A DNA stretch of 64,000 nt, taken from positions 2,565,157 to 2,629,156 of the forward strand of contig JAOSJV010000001.1 in assembly GCA_027493935.1 (NCBI GenBank), written 5' to 3'. The DNA is from Burkholderiales bacterium. GTDB lineage: Bacteria > Pseudomonadota > Gammaproteobacteria > Burkholderiales > SG8-39. This document shows, piece after piece, positions 15,477 to 24,304 of this stretch; the first letter of the stretch is position 1; every line of letters begins with the position of its first letter. Under the pieces are notes generated by a model. It did no database searches. It saw nothing but the letters and a program-made list of their open reading frames with translations, and was not told where the DNA came from. Made by a program: the position numbers and the translations under genes.

Positions 15477-15902
15477 CTAGCGGCCCAGGATCTCGTACGC
15501 GGCGAAGAAGTACGCGATCTCGGTGCGCGCGGTCTCCGCCGCGTCCGAGCCGTGTACGGCGTTCGCATCGATGCTCGTGGCGAAGTCGGCGCGGATCGTG
15601 CCCTTGGCCGCCTTTTTCGGGTCGGTCGCCCCCATCAGCTCGCGGTTGCGCGCGATCGCGTCCTCGCCCGCGAGCACCTGGATCATCACCGGCCCGGAGA
15701 TCATGAACTTGACCAGATCGCGAAAGAACGGGCGATCGCGATGCACGGCGTAGAACCCCTCCGCCTCGGCCTGCGAGAGCTGCATCATCTTCGCCGCGAC
15801 GATCTTCAGCCCGGCCGCCTCGAAGCGGGCGTAGATCTGCCCGATCGCGTTCTTCGCGACCGCGTCCGGCTTGATGATCGACAACGTTCGTTCGATGGCC
15901 AT
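15477..15902 (-). CDS. ndk: Nucleoside diphosphate kinase
   Basis: Ndk balances NTP and dNTP pools by phosphoryl transfer through a histidine intermediate. The 141-residue protein matches the family length. It starts [18 protein letters not shown] and has the active-site segment [13 protein letters not shown] with the catalytic His (about 118). It heads the rlmN operon in the usual order, 124 bp upstream of rlmN. A GAGGGAG ribosome site precedes the ATG. Confidence 0.97.
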   Translation of the reverse strand: MAIERTLSIIKPDAVAKNAIGQIYARFEAAGLKIVAAKMMQLSQAEAEGFYAVHRDRPFFRDLVKFMISGPVMIQVLAGEDAIARNRELMGATDPKKAAKGTIRADFATSIDANAVHGSDAAETARTEIAYFFAAYEILGR

Positions 15903-16001
15903 GCGGGTGCGCTCCCTCGCGGTGTCTCGGTTGGATCGGCCCGGCGCCCGATGCGGTTGGCATGCGGCAGCGTCGCGGAACCGTCCTCTAGAAATAAACG
16001 C

Positions 16002-17421
16002 TTATTTTAACACGTGTTTCGCGCGTTTCACGGCTTTCGACGCGGCCGCAGGTGCAGCGTTTCCCGGCGCAAGCGCCATCCACTCCATCCGGAACCCGGG
16101 TTCGCCTGGCCCGGCCTGCAGCTCGGCGGCCACCGCCACCCCGGGTACGCAGGCGAGCGCCCCTTCCACGTAGACCAGTGGCAGCCGCGCGCGCTCCCAC
16201 GACGGCACGCCGCTTTCCTGCAGGAGCCGCTTGACCGTGCGCCGCGGCCCGGTTGCGCGCGGACGCAGCGCCTCGCCGCCGCGGCGGGTCCGCAGGGTGA
16301 GCCGTCCGCGCCGCACGGCCTCCGCCCGCACACCCGCGCCGCGCGCGGGCGCCAAGCGCAAGACCCCGCCGAGCTCCGGCACGCGCCACGTGCGCGCCCC
16401 GGTCCAGACGGCCTCGAAGGACGCCGGCGGGATCGCCGGCAACGGGGGCACGAGCCGGAGCGTGCCGCGGTAGCGGTGCAGCTTCGCCCCCCACGAGATC
16501 GAAGGCCACTGCGCGGTCGGCGCCGGCGTGCGCGGCCTGGCGCAGAATCTCGTCGAGCCGTACGCTGGGCGGCGGTGCGACGCCGTGCCGCTGCAGGAAC
16601 CAGCGCAGCAGGTTGCGCGCCCGCGCCGCGCCGAGCGCGTTCAGGGCGGCGACGTCGAGCCTATCGCGCGCGAGGCACCGCTCGGCGTCGATCACGGCGA
16701 GCTCGGCCAGCAGCCCCGCGGCCTCGCCGAGGTGGCGCGCGCTGCGCCCGAGGTTCGCGACCGCCGCGGGATTGAGCTCGGCGAGCAGCGGCAGGACGCG
16801 CCGCCGCACGAGGTTTCGGGCGAGCGTCTCGTCGCTGTTGCTCTCGTCCTCGACCCACTCGAGCCCGCGCGCCCGGGCGTAGGCGGCGATCTCCGCGCGC
16901 GTGACGTCGATCAGCGGGCGCACGAAGCGCGGGACGTGCCGCCCCGGCGAACTCGCGGCCGGCATGCCGGCGAGCCCCGCGACGCCCGCGCCGCGCGCGA
17001 GCTGCAGCAGCACCGTCTCGGCCTGGTCGTCGAGGTGCTGCGCGAGCGCGACGAAGTCCGTGCGTTCTGCGCGCAGCGCCGCGTAGCGCGCCGCGCGCGC
17101 AGCGCCTTCGCGACCGAGCTTGCGATACGGTGCGAGATCGAGCGTGCGGACGCGGCATGCGAGCCCGTAGCGCGCCGCCAGCCGCCGGCAGAAGCGCGCC
17201 CACGCGGGCGCGTGCGGGCTGATGCCGTGGTCGAAATGCACGCACGCAAGCCGCAATCCGAGCCGCGACGCGCGTGCGGCGAGCAGATCGAGCAGGACCG
17301 CCGAGTCGATGCCGCCCGAGAGCGCGAGCGTCAGGCGCGCGCCGCGCGGCACGTGGCGCGCGAGCTCGCGTTCGACGCGCGCGCCGAGCTCACTTGACCT
17401 GGACTTCCTTGAACTTGCCAT
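16002..17421 (-). CDS. tilS: tRNA(Ile) lysidine synthetase, with apparent frameshift
   Basis: TilS converts C34 of tRNA-Ile(CAU) to lysidine, which changes both charging and decoding. The N-terminal PP-loop domain has [16 protein letters not shown] and later [15 protein letters not shown]. The frame breaks in a run of six C at 16487-16492. The TilS C-terminal domains ([20 protein letters not shown]) continue in the next frame to TAA at 16002. The gene is normally essential, so an indel error is likely. The only ATG near the family start (17421, MASSRKSR) overlaps accA by 32 bp; the true start may be a little downstream. Confidence 0.9.
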
Positions 17422-18365
17422 AGGCCATGAGCCGCTCGAAGCGCGCCTCGACGAGCGCATCGGTGCTCTGGCCGGAGAGCTGGCGCAGCGCGTCCTGCAG
17501 CGCCTTCTTCAGGCTCTGCGCCATGGCGGAATGGTCGCGGTGCGCCCCGCCGGGCGGCTCGTTCACGATCCGGTCGATGACGCCCAGCGCCTTCAGCCGC
17601 GCGGCGGTGATGCCGAGCGCCTCGGCGGCGAGCGGCGCCTGCTCGGCGCTCTTCCAGAGGATCGAGGCGCAGCCCTCTGGCGAGATCACCGAGTAGGTCG
17701 CGTACTGCAGCATGAGCACCTGGTCGCCGACCGCGACAGCGAGCGCGCCGCCCGACCCGCCCTCCCCGATCACCGTGCACACGATCGGCGTGCGCAGCTC
17801 CGCCATGACGAAGAGGTTGCGCCCGATCGCCTCGGCCTGCCCGCGCTCCTCGGCGCCGATGCCGGGATAGGCGCCCGGCGTGTCGACGAAGGTCAGCACC
17901 GGCACGCCGAACTTCTCTGCGAGGCGCATCAGCCGCAATGCCTTGCGATAACCCTCCGGCCGCGGCATGCCGAAGTTGCGCAGGATCTTCTCCTTGGTGT
18001 CACGGCCCTTCTGGTGGCCGATGACCATGATCGACTGGCCGTTGAAGCGCACGAGCCCGCCCACGATCGACGGGTCGTCCGCGTAAGCGCGATCGCCGTG
18101 CAGCTCCTCGAAATCGGTGAAGAGCGTGCGCACGTAGTCGAGCGTGTACGGGCGCTCGCGGATGGCGCGCGACGAGCGCGGTCTGCCACGGCGTGAGCTT
18201 GCCGTAGATCTCCTTGGTGAGCGCCTGGCTCTTCTTCTGCAGCCGCGCGATCTCTTCGGAGATGTCGACCGCCGAGTCGTCCTGCACGTAGCGCAGCTCG
18301 TCGATCTTCGCCTCGAGCTCGGCGATCGGCTGCTCGAACTCGAGGAAAGTGGCCTTCGCGTTCAA
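17390..18365 (-). CDS. accA: Acetyl-CoA carboxylase carboxyltransferase subunit alpha, with apparent frameshift
   Basis: AccA, with AccD, transfers the carboxyl group from biotin to acetyl-CoA to make malonyl-CoA for fatty acids. The N-terminal helical part starts [20 protein letters not shown] and runs to about residue 68. The frame breaks near 18155-18163, where [15 protein letters not shown] is expected. The rest is intact ([33 protein letters not shown]). Corrected length is about 324 residues, close to the usual 319. A promoter candidate lies at 18414-18442. TilS overlaps the 3' end. Confidence 0.95.
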
Positions 18366-18730
18366 TGCGCGAGCCTTGTCGGTGGGCGCCGAAGACCGGC
18401 GCGATGGCTGCCGATTCTACAAGATGCCGTCCGGTCGGTCAGGCGTTCGCTCCTTCGTCTACGGCTGCGCCCGCCCGGCGCCTGCGGCCGCAAACACCCT
18501 CCTATGGGTCCCGGTTCACGGCGGCCCGTCAACACACGACCGGCCGCCGCGAACCACCCATGACGGACGGCGCGGCCGAAAGGCGCCGGCCGGGCGCAGC
18601 CGCTGACGCTGGCACCGCCGAACCGTGTAGAGGTGTTGTCGAACCCGCGCAGAGCATGGCGTATCAGCGGGTCGAGCCGGCGCGCCCTGCCGCACCGGGC
18701 CCGCCCCGTCTCCGAACTGGATTCATTGCC
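18366..18730. other. Intergenic stretch between accA and the alkA-like gene
   Basis: No credible gene is seen in these 365 bases on either strand; open frames here lack ribosome sites and recognisable motifs. It holds the accA promoter candidate at its left end (18414-18442). The rest is GC-rich and shows no RNA gene or large repeat. Confidence 0.6.
18414..18442 (-). promoter_or_regulatory. Candidate sigma70-type promoter for accA
   Basis: On the minus strand a -35 CTGACC (plus-strand 18437-18442) and a -10 TAGAAT (18414-18419) are separated by 17 bases. The predicted start lies about 42 nt before the accA ATG. It is the best hexamer pair in this otherwise GC-rich gap. Confidence 0.55.
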
Positions 18731-19369
18731 TCAATACTCGACCGGGACCGGATCGAGGCTGCGCCACAGATACCACGTCGCGACCGAGCGCCAAGGCTGC
18801 CAGCCCGCCGCGAGACCGCGGATCGCCTCCGGGTCGCAGGCGCCGCCGTCGCCGGCGAAGTAGTGGAGCCGCACCGCGCGCTGCAGGCCGAGATCGTCGA
18901 GCGGCAGCACGTCGGGCCGCAGCAGGTTGAAGATCAGGAACATCTCCGCGGTCCAGCGACCGATGCCGCGCACCTGCACGAGATCGGCGATCACCGCCTC
19001 GTCGTCCATCTCGTCCCAGCGCGACGGGTGCAGCGAGCCATCGGTGAACCGCCGCGCGAGGTCGAGCAGGTACTCGCGCTTGCGCTGCGAGAGTCCCGCC
19101 GCGCGCAGGCGCCGCCGGCCCGCCAGCAGCTCTTCCGGGCGCATCGCGGGTGCGACGCGCAGGAGCTTCGTCCACACGCTGTCGGCGGCCTTCACCGAGA
19201 TCTGCTGGCCGACGATCGACCGCGCGATCGTCTGGAACGCGTCGCCGCGGCTCCGGAGCGCGATGCCCGGATGGCGCCGGATGATCGCGCGCATGACCGG
19301 ATCGGCGCCCGCGAGCGCGCGCTTCGCGCGGCTCCAGTACTGCGGCGTCGCGTGCGGATCGCCAGGCAT
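18731..19369 (-). CDS. AlkA-like DNA-3-methyladenine glycosylase (HhH-GPD)
   Basis: The 212-residue protein is a base-excision glycosylase of the HhH-GPD superfamily, expected to remove alkylated purines. The helix-hairpin-helix LVQVRGIGRWTAEMFLIF (about 137-154) is followed by LPLDDLGLQ, which contains the catalytic Asp. The N-terminal segment SIVGQQISVKAADSVW is typical of the AlkA/MAG group. It lacks the extra N-terminal domain of E. coli AlkA, as many short forms do. Four bases separate it from the DUF6352 gene. Confidence 0.9.
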   Translation of the reverse strand: MPGDPHATPQYWSRAKRALAGADPVMRAIIRRHPGIALRSRGDAFQTIARSIVGQQISVKAADSVWTKLLRVAPAMRPEELLAGRRRLRAAGLSQRKREYLLDLARRFTDGSLHPSRWDEMDDEAVIADLVQVRGIGRWTAEMFLIFNLLRPDVLPLDDLGLQRAVRLHYFAGDGGACDPEAIRGLAAGWQPWRSVATWYLWRSLDPVPVEY

Positions 19370-19373
19370 CGAC

Positions 19374-20387
19374 TCAGGAACGCGCGGCGAGCGGCAGGTT
19401 GGTGAGCAGATTCTGCGGCTTCATCCGCACCACATTCGCCTCGTCCATCGCAAGCGCGAGGTACACCGGCTTGCCGGCGAGGTCCCGACGCATGAGCGCG
19501 GCGTCGGCAAAATCGAGGCGGAAGAGCGCGAGCAGCTGGCGCATGCGCCCCGGGTCCACCTCGACGCCCCGCCACAGGTCGTTCAGGATCGCCGTGGATT
19601 GCGCGTCGAGCCCGACGTGCCACGACCAGCGCGCGTCCTCGACCTGCCGCAGCGGCGTGACCGACCCCTCCACGCCGACGAGGTGCCTCACCCAGCGCTC
19701 GAGCACGCGCGCGAGCGCCGCGAGCCCAGCGCGGCCGTAGTTGATCGCGAGCACCAGGTCGTGTCGCTGATCGCGCGCCCAGTAGAGCGCGGCATTGCCC
19801 TCGTCGAGCACGTCGAGCGCGGCGCTCTTGAGCGGGGCCTGCGCCTCGACGATCAGGCGCCCGAGCGCGCCGTACGCCGAGCCGCTTGCGTGCATCTCCA
19901 CCGTCTCGAGGTCGGCGAGCATGATCGTGCCGCCCTCGACGCTCGCCTTCTGCTCGCGAAAGAGCAGCTCGCCGGCGCGCGCCTCGAGCGCATCGTCGAC
20001 GCCGTCGAGCACGTTGCGCAGGACGATCTGCGCGAGCTGGTCGAGGAAGAGCGGCGGCACGCGCACGGTTTCCTCGGCGAAGATCCCCGCGTAGCACGCC
20101 TCGATCGAGTCCGCGCGCCGCAGGCGCGCGAAGAAATCGAGCAGCACGCGGTAGTTGAAGCGCGTGTCCGCATCCTCGATCGCCTCGAGCTCGCGCTCGG
20201 AGACGGCGCGGTCGGGCGTTTCGAGCAGCGCCTCGTGCAGCGCGCGCTCGCCCGGGCCGGAGTCCTCGATCGGCCGGATCTCGGGCCGCAGCAGGTAGGC
20301 GCGCAGGAAGTCGTCGGTCAGCGCGAGGCGCCCGGCGCGGTCGCGCGCAAGCAGGTGGAAGCCGGAGTTGCGCCAGAAGTCGGGCAT
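19374..20387 (-). CDS. DUF6352 family protein
   Basis: The 337-residue protein begins MPDFWRNSGFHLLARD and has no signal peptide, membrane helix or cysteine cluster. I recognise the layout (N-terminal MPDFWR..GFHLL, a central FFREQKASVEGGTIMLAD stretch) as the DUF6352 family, which has no assigned function. It ends four bases before the glycosylase gene, so the two are probably co-transcribed. A link to DNA repair is only positional. Confidence 0.7.
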   Translation of the reverse strand: MPDFWRNSGFHLLARDRAGRLALTDDFLRAYLLRPEIRPIEDSGPGERALHEALLETPDRAVSERELEAIEDADTRFNYRVLLDFFARLRRADSIEACYAGIFAEETVRVPPLFLDQLAQIVLRNVLDGVDDALEARAGELLFREQKASVEGGTIMLADLETVEMHASGSAYGALGRLIVEAQAPLKSAALDVLDEGNAALYWARDQRHDLVLAINYGRAGLAALARVLERWVRHLVGVEGSVTPLRQVEDARWSWHVGLDAQSTAILNDLWRGVEVDPGRMRQLLALFRLDFADAALMRRDLAGKPVYLALAMDEANVVRMKPQNLLTNLPLAARS

Positions 20388-20469
20388 GGGCCGCCGCGCG
20401 TCAGCGCGTTGCGGGGGCGCCGATGCGGGACCGCGTCCGCGGGCGCTGCGGTCGCGGCCGCGCCATGGC

Positions 20470-21063
20470 TCAGTGCGCGGCGAGCGCGAGTTCGAAGACG
20501 CGGCTGTGCGAGGACACGTGCTGGACCAGGAACTCCATCTGGTCCGCGAGGATGCGCCGGTTGGTGAGGATCAGGAACTCGGCCTTGTTCGGCACGTAGG
20601 GCGCGTAGAGCAGCTGCACGCCGGACTCCTCGGGTGTGCGGTTGCGCTTGATGCCGTTGCAGTGCCGGCAGGCGGTGACGACGTTCATCCACGAGTCGCG
20701 GCCGCCGCGCGACAGCGGTACGACGTGGTCGCGGGTGAGGCGCAGGAACGAGTAGTCGCCCCCGCAGTACGCGCAGATGTGCCGGTCGCGCCGGAAGAGC
20801 TCGCGATTGTTGAGCGGCGGCACCTGGGCGAACCCCTTCATCGCCATCGCCTTGCCGCGGATGGCGATGATCGAATGGCCGGAGATGCTCGAGCGCTGCC
20901 CGGTCGCGCGCGAGATGCCGCCGTAGACCGTGAACGCGATTCCGCCGAGGGTCCAGGCGACGAGGTTCTTCGCGTAGTAGAAGCACGCCTGCTGCCAGGT
21001 CACCCAGCGGTGCGGCACTCCGTGGGAGTCCAGGGTCAGGATGAGTGGCGTGTCGCTCGGCAT
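20470..21063 (-). CDS. HNH endonuclease family protein
   Basis: From ATG at 21063 (MPSDTPLILTLDSHG) the product is 197 residues; an in-frame ATG at 21147 would add 28 poorly conserved residues. The HNH core is clear: two zinc-binding CxxC pairs (CAYCGG and CRHC) flank DHVVPLSRGG. This is the stand-alone HNH type common in proteobacterial chromosomes, whose substrate is unknown. It is not next to a restriction methylase or phage gene here. Confidence 0.87.
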   Translation of the reverse strand: MPSDTPLILTLDSHGVPHRWVTWQQACFYYAKNLVAWTLGGIAFTVYGGISRATGQRSSISGHSIIAIRGKAMAMKGFAQVPPLNNRELFRRDRHICAYCGGDYSFLRLTRDHVVPLSRGGRDSWMNVVTACRHCNGIKRNRTPEESGVQLLYAPYVPNKAEFLILTNRRILADQMEFLVQHVSSHSRVFELALAAH

Positions 21064-21194
21064 GATCCGCGGCGCTTGGTCCGGCTGGCGCCGCGCACCC
21101 TGCGCGGCGGCGCGAGGATTGTGCCGCAAATAGAGCCCGTACGCCATGGCGCCCCGCGCGGGCGCTCGGCCGGCAGGCCCGACCTTCGCCCCGG

Positions 21195-22049
21195 CTAGTT
21201 CAGCTCGGTGGCCAACCGCCGGCGGTAGTCGGCAACCAGCTCGCCACGGTCGGCGGCGAGACTGAACACCTTGACCATCGCCGCGCGGGCGGCCTCGCGC
21301 TTCTCGGCGCGGTCGCGCCGGACGACTTCGAGCAGCTCCTCGAGCGCGCCCTCGTAGCTGCCCTCGGCGACGCGCCGCTCTGCGAGCGCCAGACGCGCAT
21401 CGAGATCGGCGGGCTTCTCGGCGACGCGCGATTCGAGCTCCGCCGCGCCGGGAAGCGTCTGCCCCTTCTTGCCGAAGGCGACCTTCGCCGCGATCTGCCG
21501 CGCGCGCTCGTCGCGCAGCGGCTCCGGGATCGCCTCGACGAGCGGCTCGGCGCCGGCGAAATCCTGCCGCGCGACGAGGAGCTCGGCGAGGTCCATTGCC
21601 GCCGCCTCGTTGCGCTCGTCGAGGGCGAGCGCCTCGCGCAGCGCCGACTCGGCGGCCTCGAGGTCCCCGCGCGCCAGCGCCCGGCGCGCCGCCAGCCGAA
21701 GCACCTCGCTCGGGCCCGGAAGCAGCTGGGCGAGGAACTGCCTCACGGCGCTCTCCGGCAGCGCGCCGACGAACTCGTTCACCGGGGCGCCGTCGACGAA
21801 CGCCTTCACGTTCGGGATCCCGCGCACACCGTACTGCGCGGCGATCTCCGGGTGCTCGTCGGTGTTAAGCTTGACCAGCACGAACCTGCCCGCGAACTCG
21901 GCAGCGACCTTCTCGAGCACCGGCGTGAGCGCGCGGCACGGCCCGCACCACGGCGCCCAGAAGTCGACGAGCACGGGCGTCTGCCGCGACGCCTCGATGA
22001 CGTCGCGCGCGAACGTATCGGTGGAGGTATCGATTGAGTGCTTGGCCAT
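21195..22049 (-). CDS. cnoX: CnoX/YbbN-type thioredoxin-TPR chaperedoxin
   Basis: CnoX-family proteins hold unfolding substrates under oxidative stress and hand them to GroEL or DnaK. The 284-residue product has an N-terminal thioredoxin domain with WCGPC (CxxC at residues 35-38) and FWAPWCGPCRALTPVLEK. A C-terminal TPR-like helical region (about 110-284) follows. E. coli YbbN lacks the redox CxxC, so this version may be redox-active. The start at 22049 is preferred over 22067 because GGGAAAG sits at ribosome-site distance. It is divergent from the dksA-like gene. Confidence 0.88.
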   Translation of the reverse strand: MAKHSIDTSTDTFARDVIEASRQTPVLVDFWAPWCGPCRALTPVLEKVAAEFAGRFVLVKLNTDEHPEIAAQYGVRGIPNVKAFVDGAPVNEFVGALPESAVRQFLAQLLPGPSEVLRLAARRALARGDLEAAESALREALALDERNEAAAMDLAELLVARQDFAGAEPLVEAIPEPLRDERARQIAAKVAFGKKGQTLPGAAELESRVAEKPADLDARLALAERRVAEGSYEGALEELLEVVRRDRAEKREAARAAMVKVFSLAADRGELVADYRRRLATELN

Positions 22050-22116
22050 CGGACGCTTTCCCTTCAAGCGGGTCTATGGGGGCGCATCGCCACATTTCAA
22101 CCACCGCCCGGTCCGC

Positions 22117-22130
22117 TTGATCTGCGTCAA
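22117..22130. promoter_or_regulatory. FNR/ANR-like box upstream of the dksA-like gene
   Basis: TTGATCTGCGTCAA matches the FNR/ANR consensus TTGAT-N4-ATCAA with one mismatch. A weak -10 (TACGGT, 22152-22157) would put transcription start near 22165, so the box would centre at about -41.5. That is the class II activator position. The box lies between two divergent genes, and the spacing favours the plus-strand dksA-like gene. Confidence 0.6.
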
Positions 22131-22180
22131 ATCCAGGGCGCGGCGCTCCGCTACGGTAGCGCGAACGCAGAGAGGACAGA

Positions 22181-22567
22181 ATGTTGACCGAACCGCAGAA
22201 GGCAGGGCTCGCGCGCGCGCTCGAAAACCGGCGCACGCAGCTTGCGCGCGAGATCGACGAGAAGATGGCCGATTCGCGGGCGCGGGGCGGGTCCGCGAAC
22301 ATCGACCAGATCATCGAAGGCGGCGACGCCGCGCTCGCCGACGCGCTTGCTGGCCTCGACCTGGCCGAGGTGCAACGCGACCTCGCCGAGCTGCGCGACA
22401 TCGAGGCCGCGCGCGCGCGACTGGCTGACGGCAGCTACGGGACCTGCACCGACTGCGGCGAGCCGATCGCGCTGGCGCGCCTGGAAGCGTATCCAACCGC
22501 GAAGCGCTGCACCGACTGCCAGACTGCATACGAGCGGCAGCGGGCATCGGCCCGGCCACGGCTCTGA
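22181..22567 (+). CDS. TraR/DksA-type zinc-finger protein
   Basis: The 128-residue protein has an N-terminal coiled coil (about 1-75) and a C-terminal four-cysteine zinc finger of the DksA type (CTDCGEPI to CTDC, with YPTAKRCTDCQ). DksA relatives enter the RNA polymerase secondary channel and adjust promoter output, often with ppGpp. The acidic coiled-coil tip (NIDQIIEGGDAALAD) is unlike canonical DksA, so this is probably a paralogue with its own role. An AGAGAGGA ribosome site precedes the ATG. An FNR-like box upstream suggests oxygen control. Confidence 0.88.
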   Translation: MLTEPQKAGLARALENRRTQLAREIDEKMADSRARGGSANIDQIIEGGDAALADALAGLDLAEVQRDLAELRDIEAARARLADGSYGTCTDCGEPIALARLEAYPTAKRCTDCQTAYERQRASARPRL

Positions 22568-22591
22568 GCGTTCGGCGTCCTGCCTCCGACG

Positions 22592-22695
22592 CCGGTGTCG
22601 GCGTCGAGACACCGGGGCGGAGCCGTGACGCCTGCCAATTCCTCACGAATACCGGGCGCGCGCGTGCCGAGCCCGGCGCGCGCGCCGGGCTCGGC
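22592..22695. repeat. Two inverted repeats behind the dksA-like gene, including a perfect 30-bp palindrome
   Basis: CCGGTGTC (22592-22599) pairs with GACACCGG (22608-22615). Then 22666-22695 is a perfect palindrome: GCCGAGCCCGGCGCG and its exact reverse complement with no loop. Neither is followed by a T-run on the plus strand. They fill much of the 306-base gene-free gap (22568-22873) between convergent genes, which otherwise holds only the liv terminator. Confidence 0.8.
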
Positions 22696-22711
22696 CTGCA
22701 GCCAAGGGCAT

Positions 22712-22743
22712 GAAAAGAAAAGGCCCTCGGCGAACCGAGGGCC
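22712..22743 (-). terminator. Intrinsic terminator of the liv operon
   Basis: GGCCCTCGG (22722-22730) and CCGAGGGCC (22735-22743) form a perfect 9-bp stem with a 4-nt loop. On the minus strand the stem is followed by TTTTCTTTTC, the U-rich tract expected downstream of livF. In the plus direction there is no T-run, so it should work for the liv operon only. Confidence 0.88.
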
Positions 22744-22873
22744 AAAGGCTTTCACCCCAAAGGAGGAGGAAAAACGGGCGAAAGTACCCTCGTATAAGCA
22801 GAGCGCGTGCCAGCGGCCGCCGCCGGGCCGCCGCGCGGACGCGGGCTGTGACGAGTTGCACGCTCGCAAGCGC

Positions 22874-23581
22874 TCAGAGCCCGAGATAGGCCTGCCGGAC
22901 GCGGTCGTCGGCCAGGAGCTCGGCGCCGGTCCCCTGCATCACGATCCGGCCGTTCTCGAGCACATAGGCCCGCGCGGCGAGCTTGAGCGATGCAGCGACG
23001 TTCTGCTCGACGAGCACGATCGTGATGCCCCGCTCGTTCAGCTGGCGCACGATCTGGAACACCTCCTGCACCACGGTCGGCGCGAGTCCGAGCGACGGCT
23101 CGTCGAGCATCACGAGCTCGGGCTGACCCATGAGGCAGCGCCCGATTGCGAGCATCTGCTGCTCTCCGCCCGACAGCGTGCCGGCGGCCTGCCCGGCGCG
23201 CTCGCGTAACCGCGGAAAAAGCGCGTAGACCTCCTCGAGCGTCGCCGCGAGCCGCGGCCGCGCGCGCTTCAGCAGCGCGCCCATCTCGAGGTTCTCGCGC
23301 ACTGTGAGCGTCGGAAACACTTGCCGGCCCTCGGCGACCTGTCCGATGCCGCGGTCGCAGATGCGATAGCTCGGCAGGCCGGTGATCTCCTCGCCCTTGA
23401 ACCGCACCGAGCCTGCGCGCGGCGTCTCGATGCCGGCGATCGCGCGGATCAGGCTCGACTTTCCGGCGCCGTTCGCCCCGACGATCGCGACCACGCTGCC
23501 GGCCGCGGCCGAAAGCGAGACCTTGTCGAGCGCCTGCGCGTCGCCGTAGTAGAGGTCGAGCTCGCGCACCTCGAGCGTCAC
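22874..23581 (-). CDS. livF: Branched-chain amino acid ABC transporter ATP-binding protein LivF
   Basis: LivF is one of the two ATPases of the HAAT-type importer. Walker A is GANGAGKSS, the signature LSGGEQQ and Walker B VMLDEPS. The GTG at 23581 (VTLEVRELDLYYGD) is preferred over 23605 because it gives the usual length of 235 residues and overlaps the livG stop as GTGA. It is the last gene of the operon and is followed by a strong terminator. Substrates of this class include branched-chain amino acids but also urea, amides and aromatic acids. Confidence 0.93.
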   Translation of the reverse strand: MTLEVRELDLYYGDAQALDKVSLSAAAGSVVAIVGANGAGKSSLIRAIAGIETPRAGSVRFKGEEITGLPSYRICDRGIGQVAEGRQVFPTLTVRENLEMGALLKRARPRLAATLEEVYALFPRLRERAGQAAGTLSGGEQQMLAIGRCLMGQPELVMLDEPSLGLAPTVVQEVFQIVRQLNERGITIVLVEQNVAASLKLAARAYVLENGRIVMQGTGAELLADDRVRQAYLGL

Positions 23582-24300
23582 AGCGCCTCCGCGCCGAGGT
23601 AGCACTCCAGCACCGCGGGGTCGCGCACCACGGTCTCGGGGGTCCCCTCGCAGATCTTCTCGCCGTGGTGCAGCACCACGATGGTTCCGGCGAGCGCCAT
23701 CACCGCGCGCATGACGTGCTCGATCACGAGGATCGTGAGCCCGGTCTCGGCGTTCAGCCGGCGGAACATGCCGACCATGTCGTCGACCTCGGTCGGGCGC
23801 AGCCCGGCCATGACCTCGTCGAGCAGCAACAGCCGGGGGCGCGTCGCCGTCGCGCGCGCCACCTCGAGCCGCTTGCGCTCCGGGAGCGTCAGGCTCGCGG
23901 CGAGCTCGCCCGCCTTGCCTTCGAGGTGCAGCAGCGCGAGCGCCTCCTCGGCCGCGCCCCGGGCGTCGCGGACGTGCCGATGCGCGTTCAGGGCGCCGAC
24001 GACGACGTTGTCGAGCACGCTCATCTGCGGAAACGGCTTGACGACCTGGAAGGTGCGTCCGATGCCGGCGCGGCAGATCGCGTGCGGGCGCAAGCCGGTG
24101 ATGTCGCGCCCGCCGAGCCTCACCGCGCCGGCGTCGGGCGCGAATACGCCGGCGATCAGGTTGAAGCAGGTGGTCTTGCCGGCGCCGTTCGGCCCGATCA
24201 TCGCGACGATGCCGCCCTCCGGCACGTCGAAGCTCACCGCGTGCACGGCGCGCAGCCCGCGGAAGTGCTTGGTGAGTCCGGCGACCTCGAGCAGCGCCAT
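23578..24300 (-). CDS. livG: Branched-chain amino acid ABC transporter ATP-binding protein LivG
   Basis: The second ATPase of the importer has 240 residues. Walker A is GPNGAGKTT and Walker B LLLLDEVMAGL. The signature segment reads LTLPERKRLEVARA instead of a classical LSGGQ, a form I know from LivG-type ATPases. GIGRTFQVVKPFPQMSVLDNV is the Q-loop region. It overlaps livF by four bases and is 4 bp from livM. Confidence 0.93.
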   Translation of the reverse strand: MALLEVAGLTKHFRGLRAVHAVSFDVPEGGIVAMIGPNGAGKTTCFNLIAGVFAPDAGAVRLGGRDITGLRPHAICRAGIGRTFQVVKPFPQMSVLDNVVVGALNAHRHVRDARGAAEEALALLHLEGKAGELAASLTLPERKRLEVARATATRPRLLLLDEVMAGLRPTEVDDMVGMFRRLNAETGLTILVIEHVMRAVMALAGTIVVLHHGEKICEGTPETVVRDPAVLECYLGAEAL

Positions 24301-24304
24301 CGCG

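Noticed and set aside
15992..16007. AAATAA-ACGC-TTATTT as a tilS terminator
   Set aside because: The stem is six A/T pairs only and includes the tilS stop codon. It is too weak, and no U-run follows.
22666..22695. 30-bp palindrome as an intrinsic terminator of the dksA-like gene
   Set aside because: It lacks a T-run and a proper loop. I list it as a repeat of unknown role.
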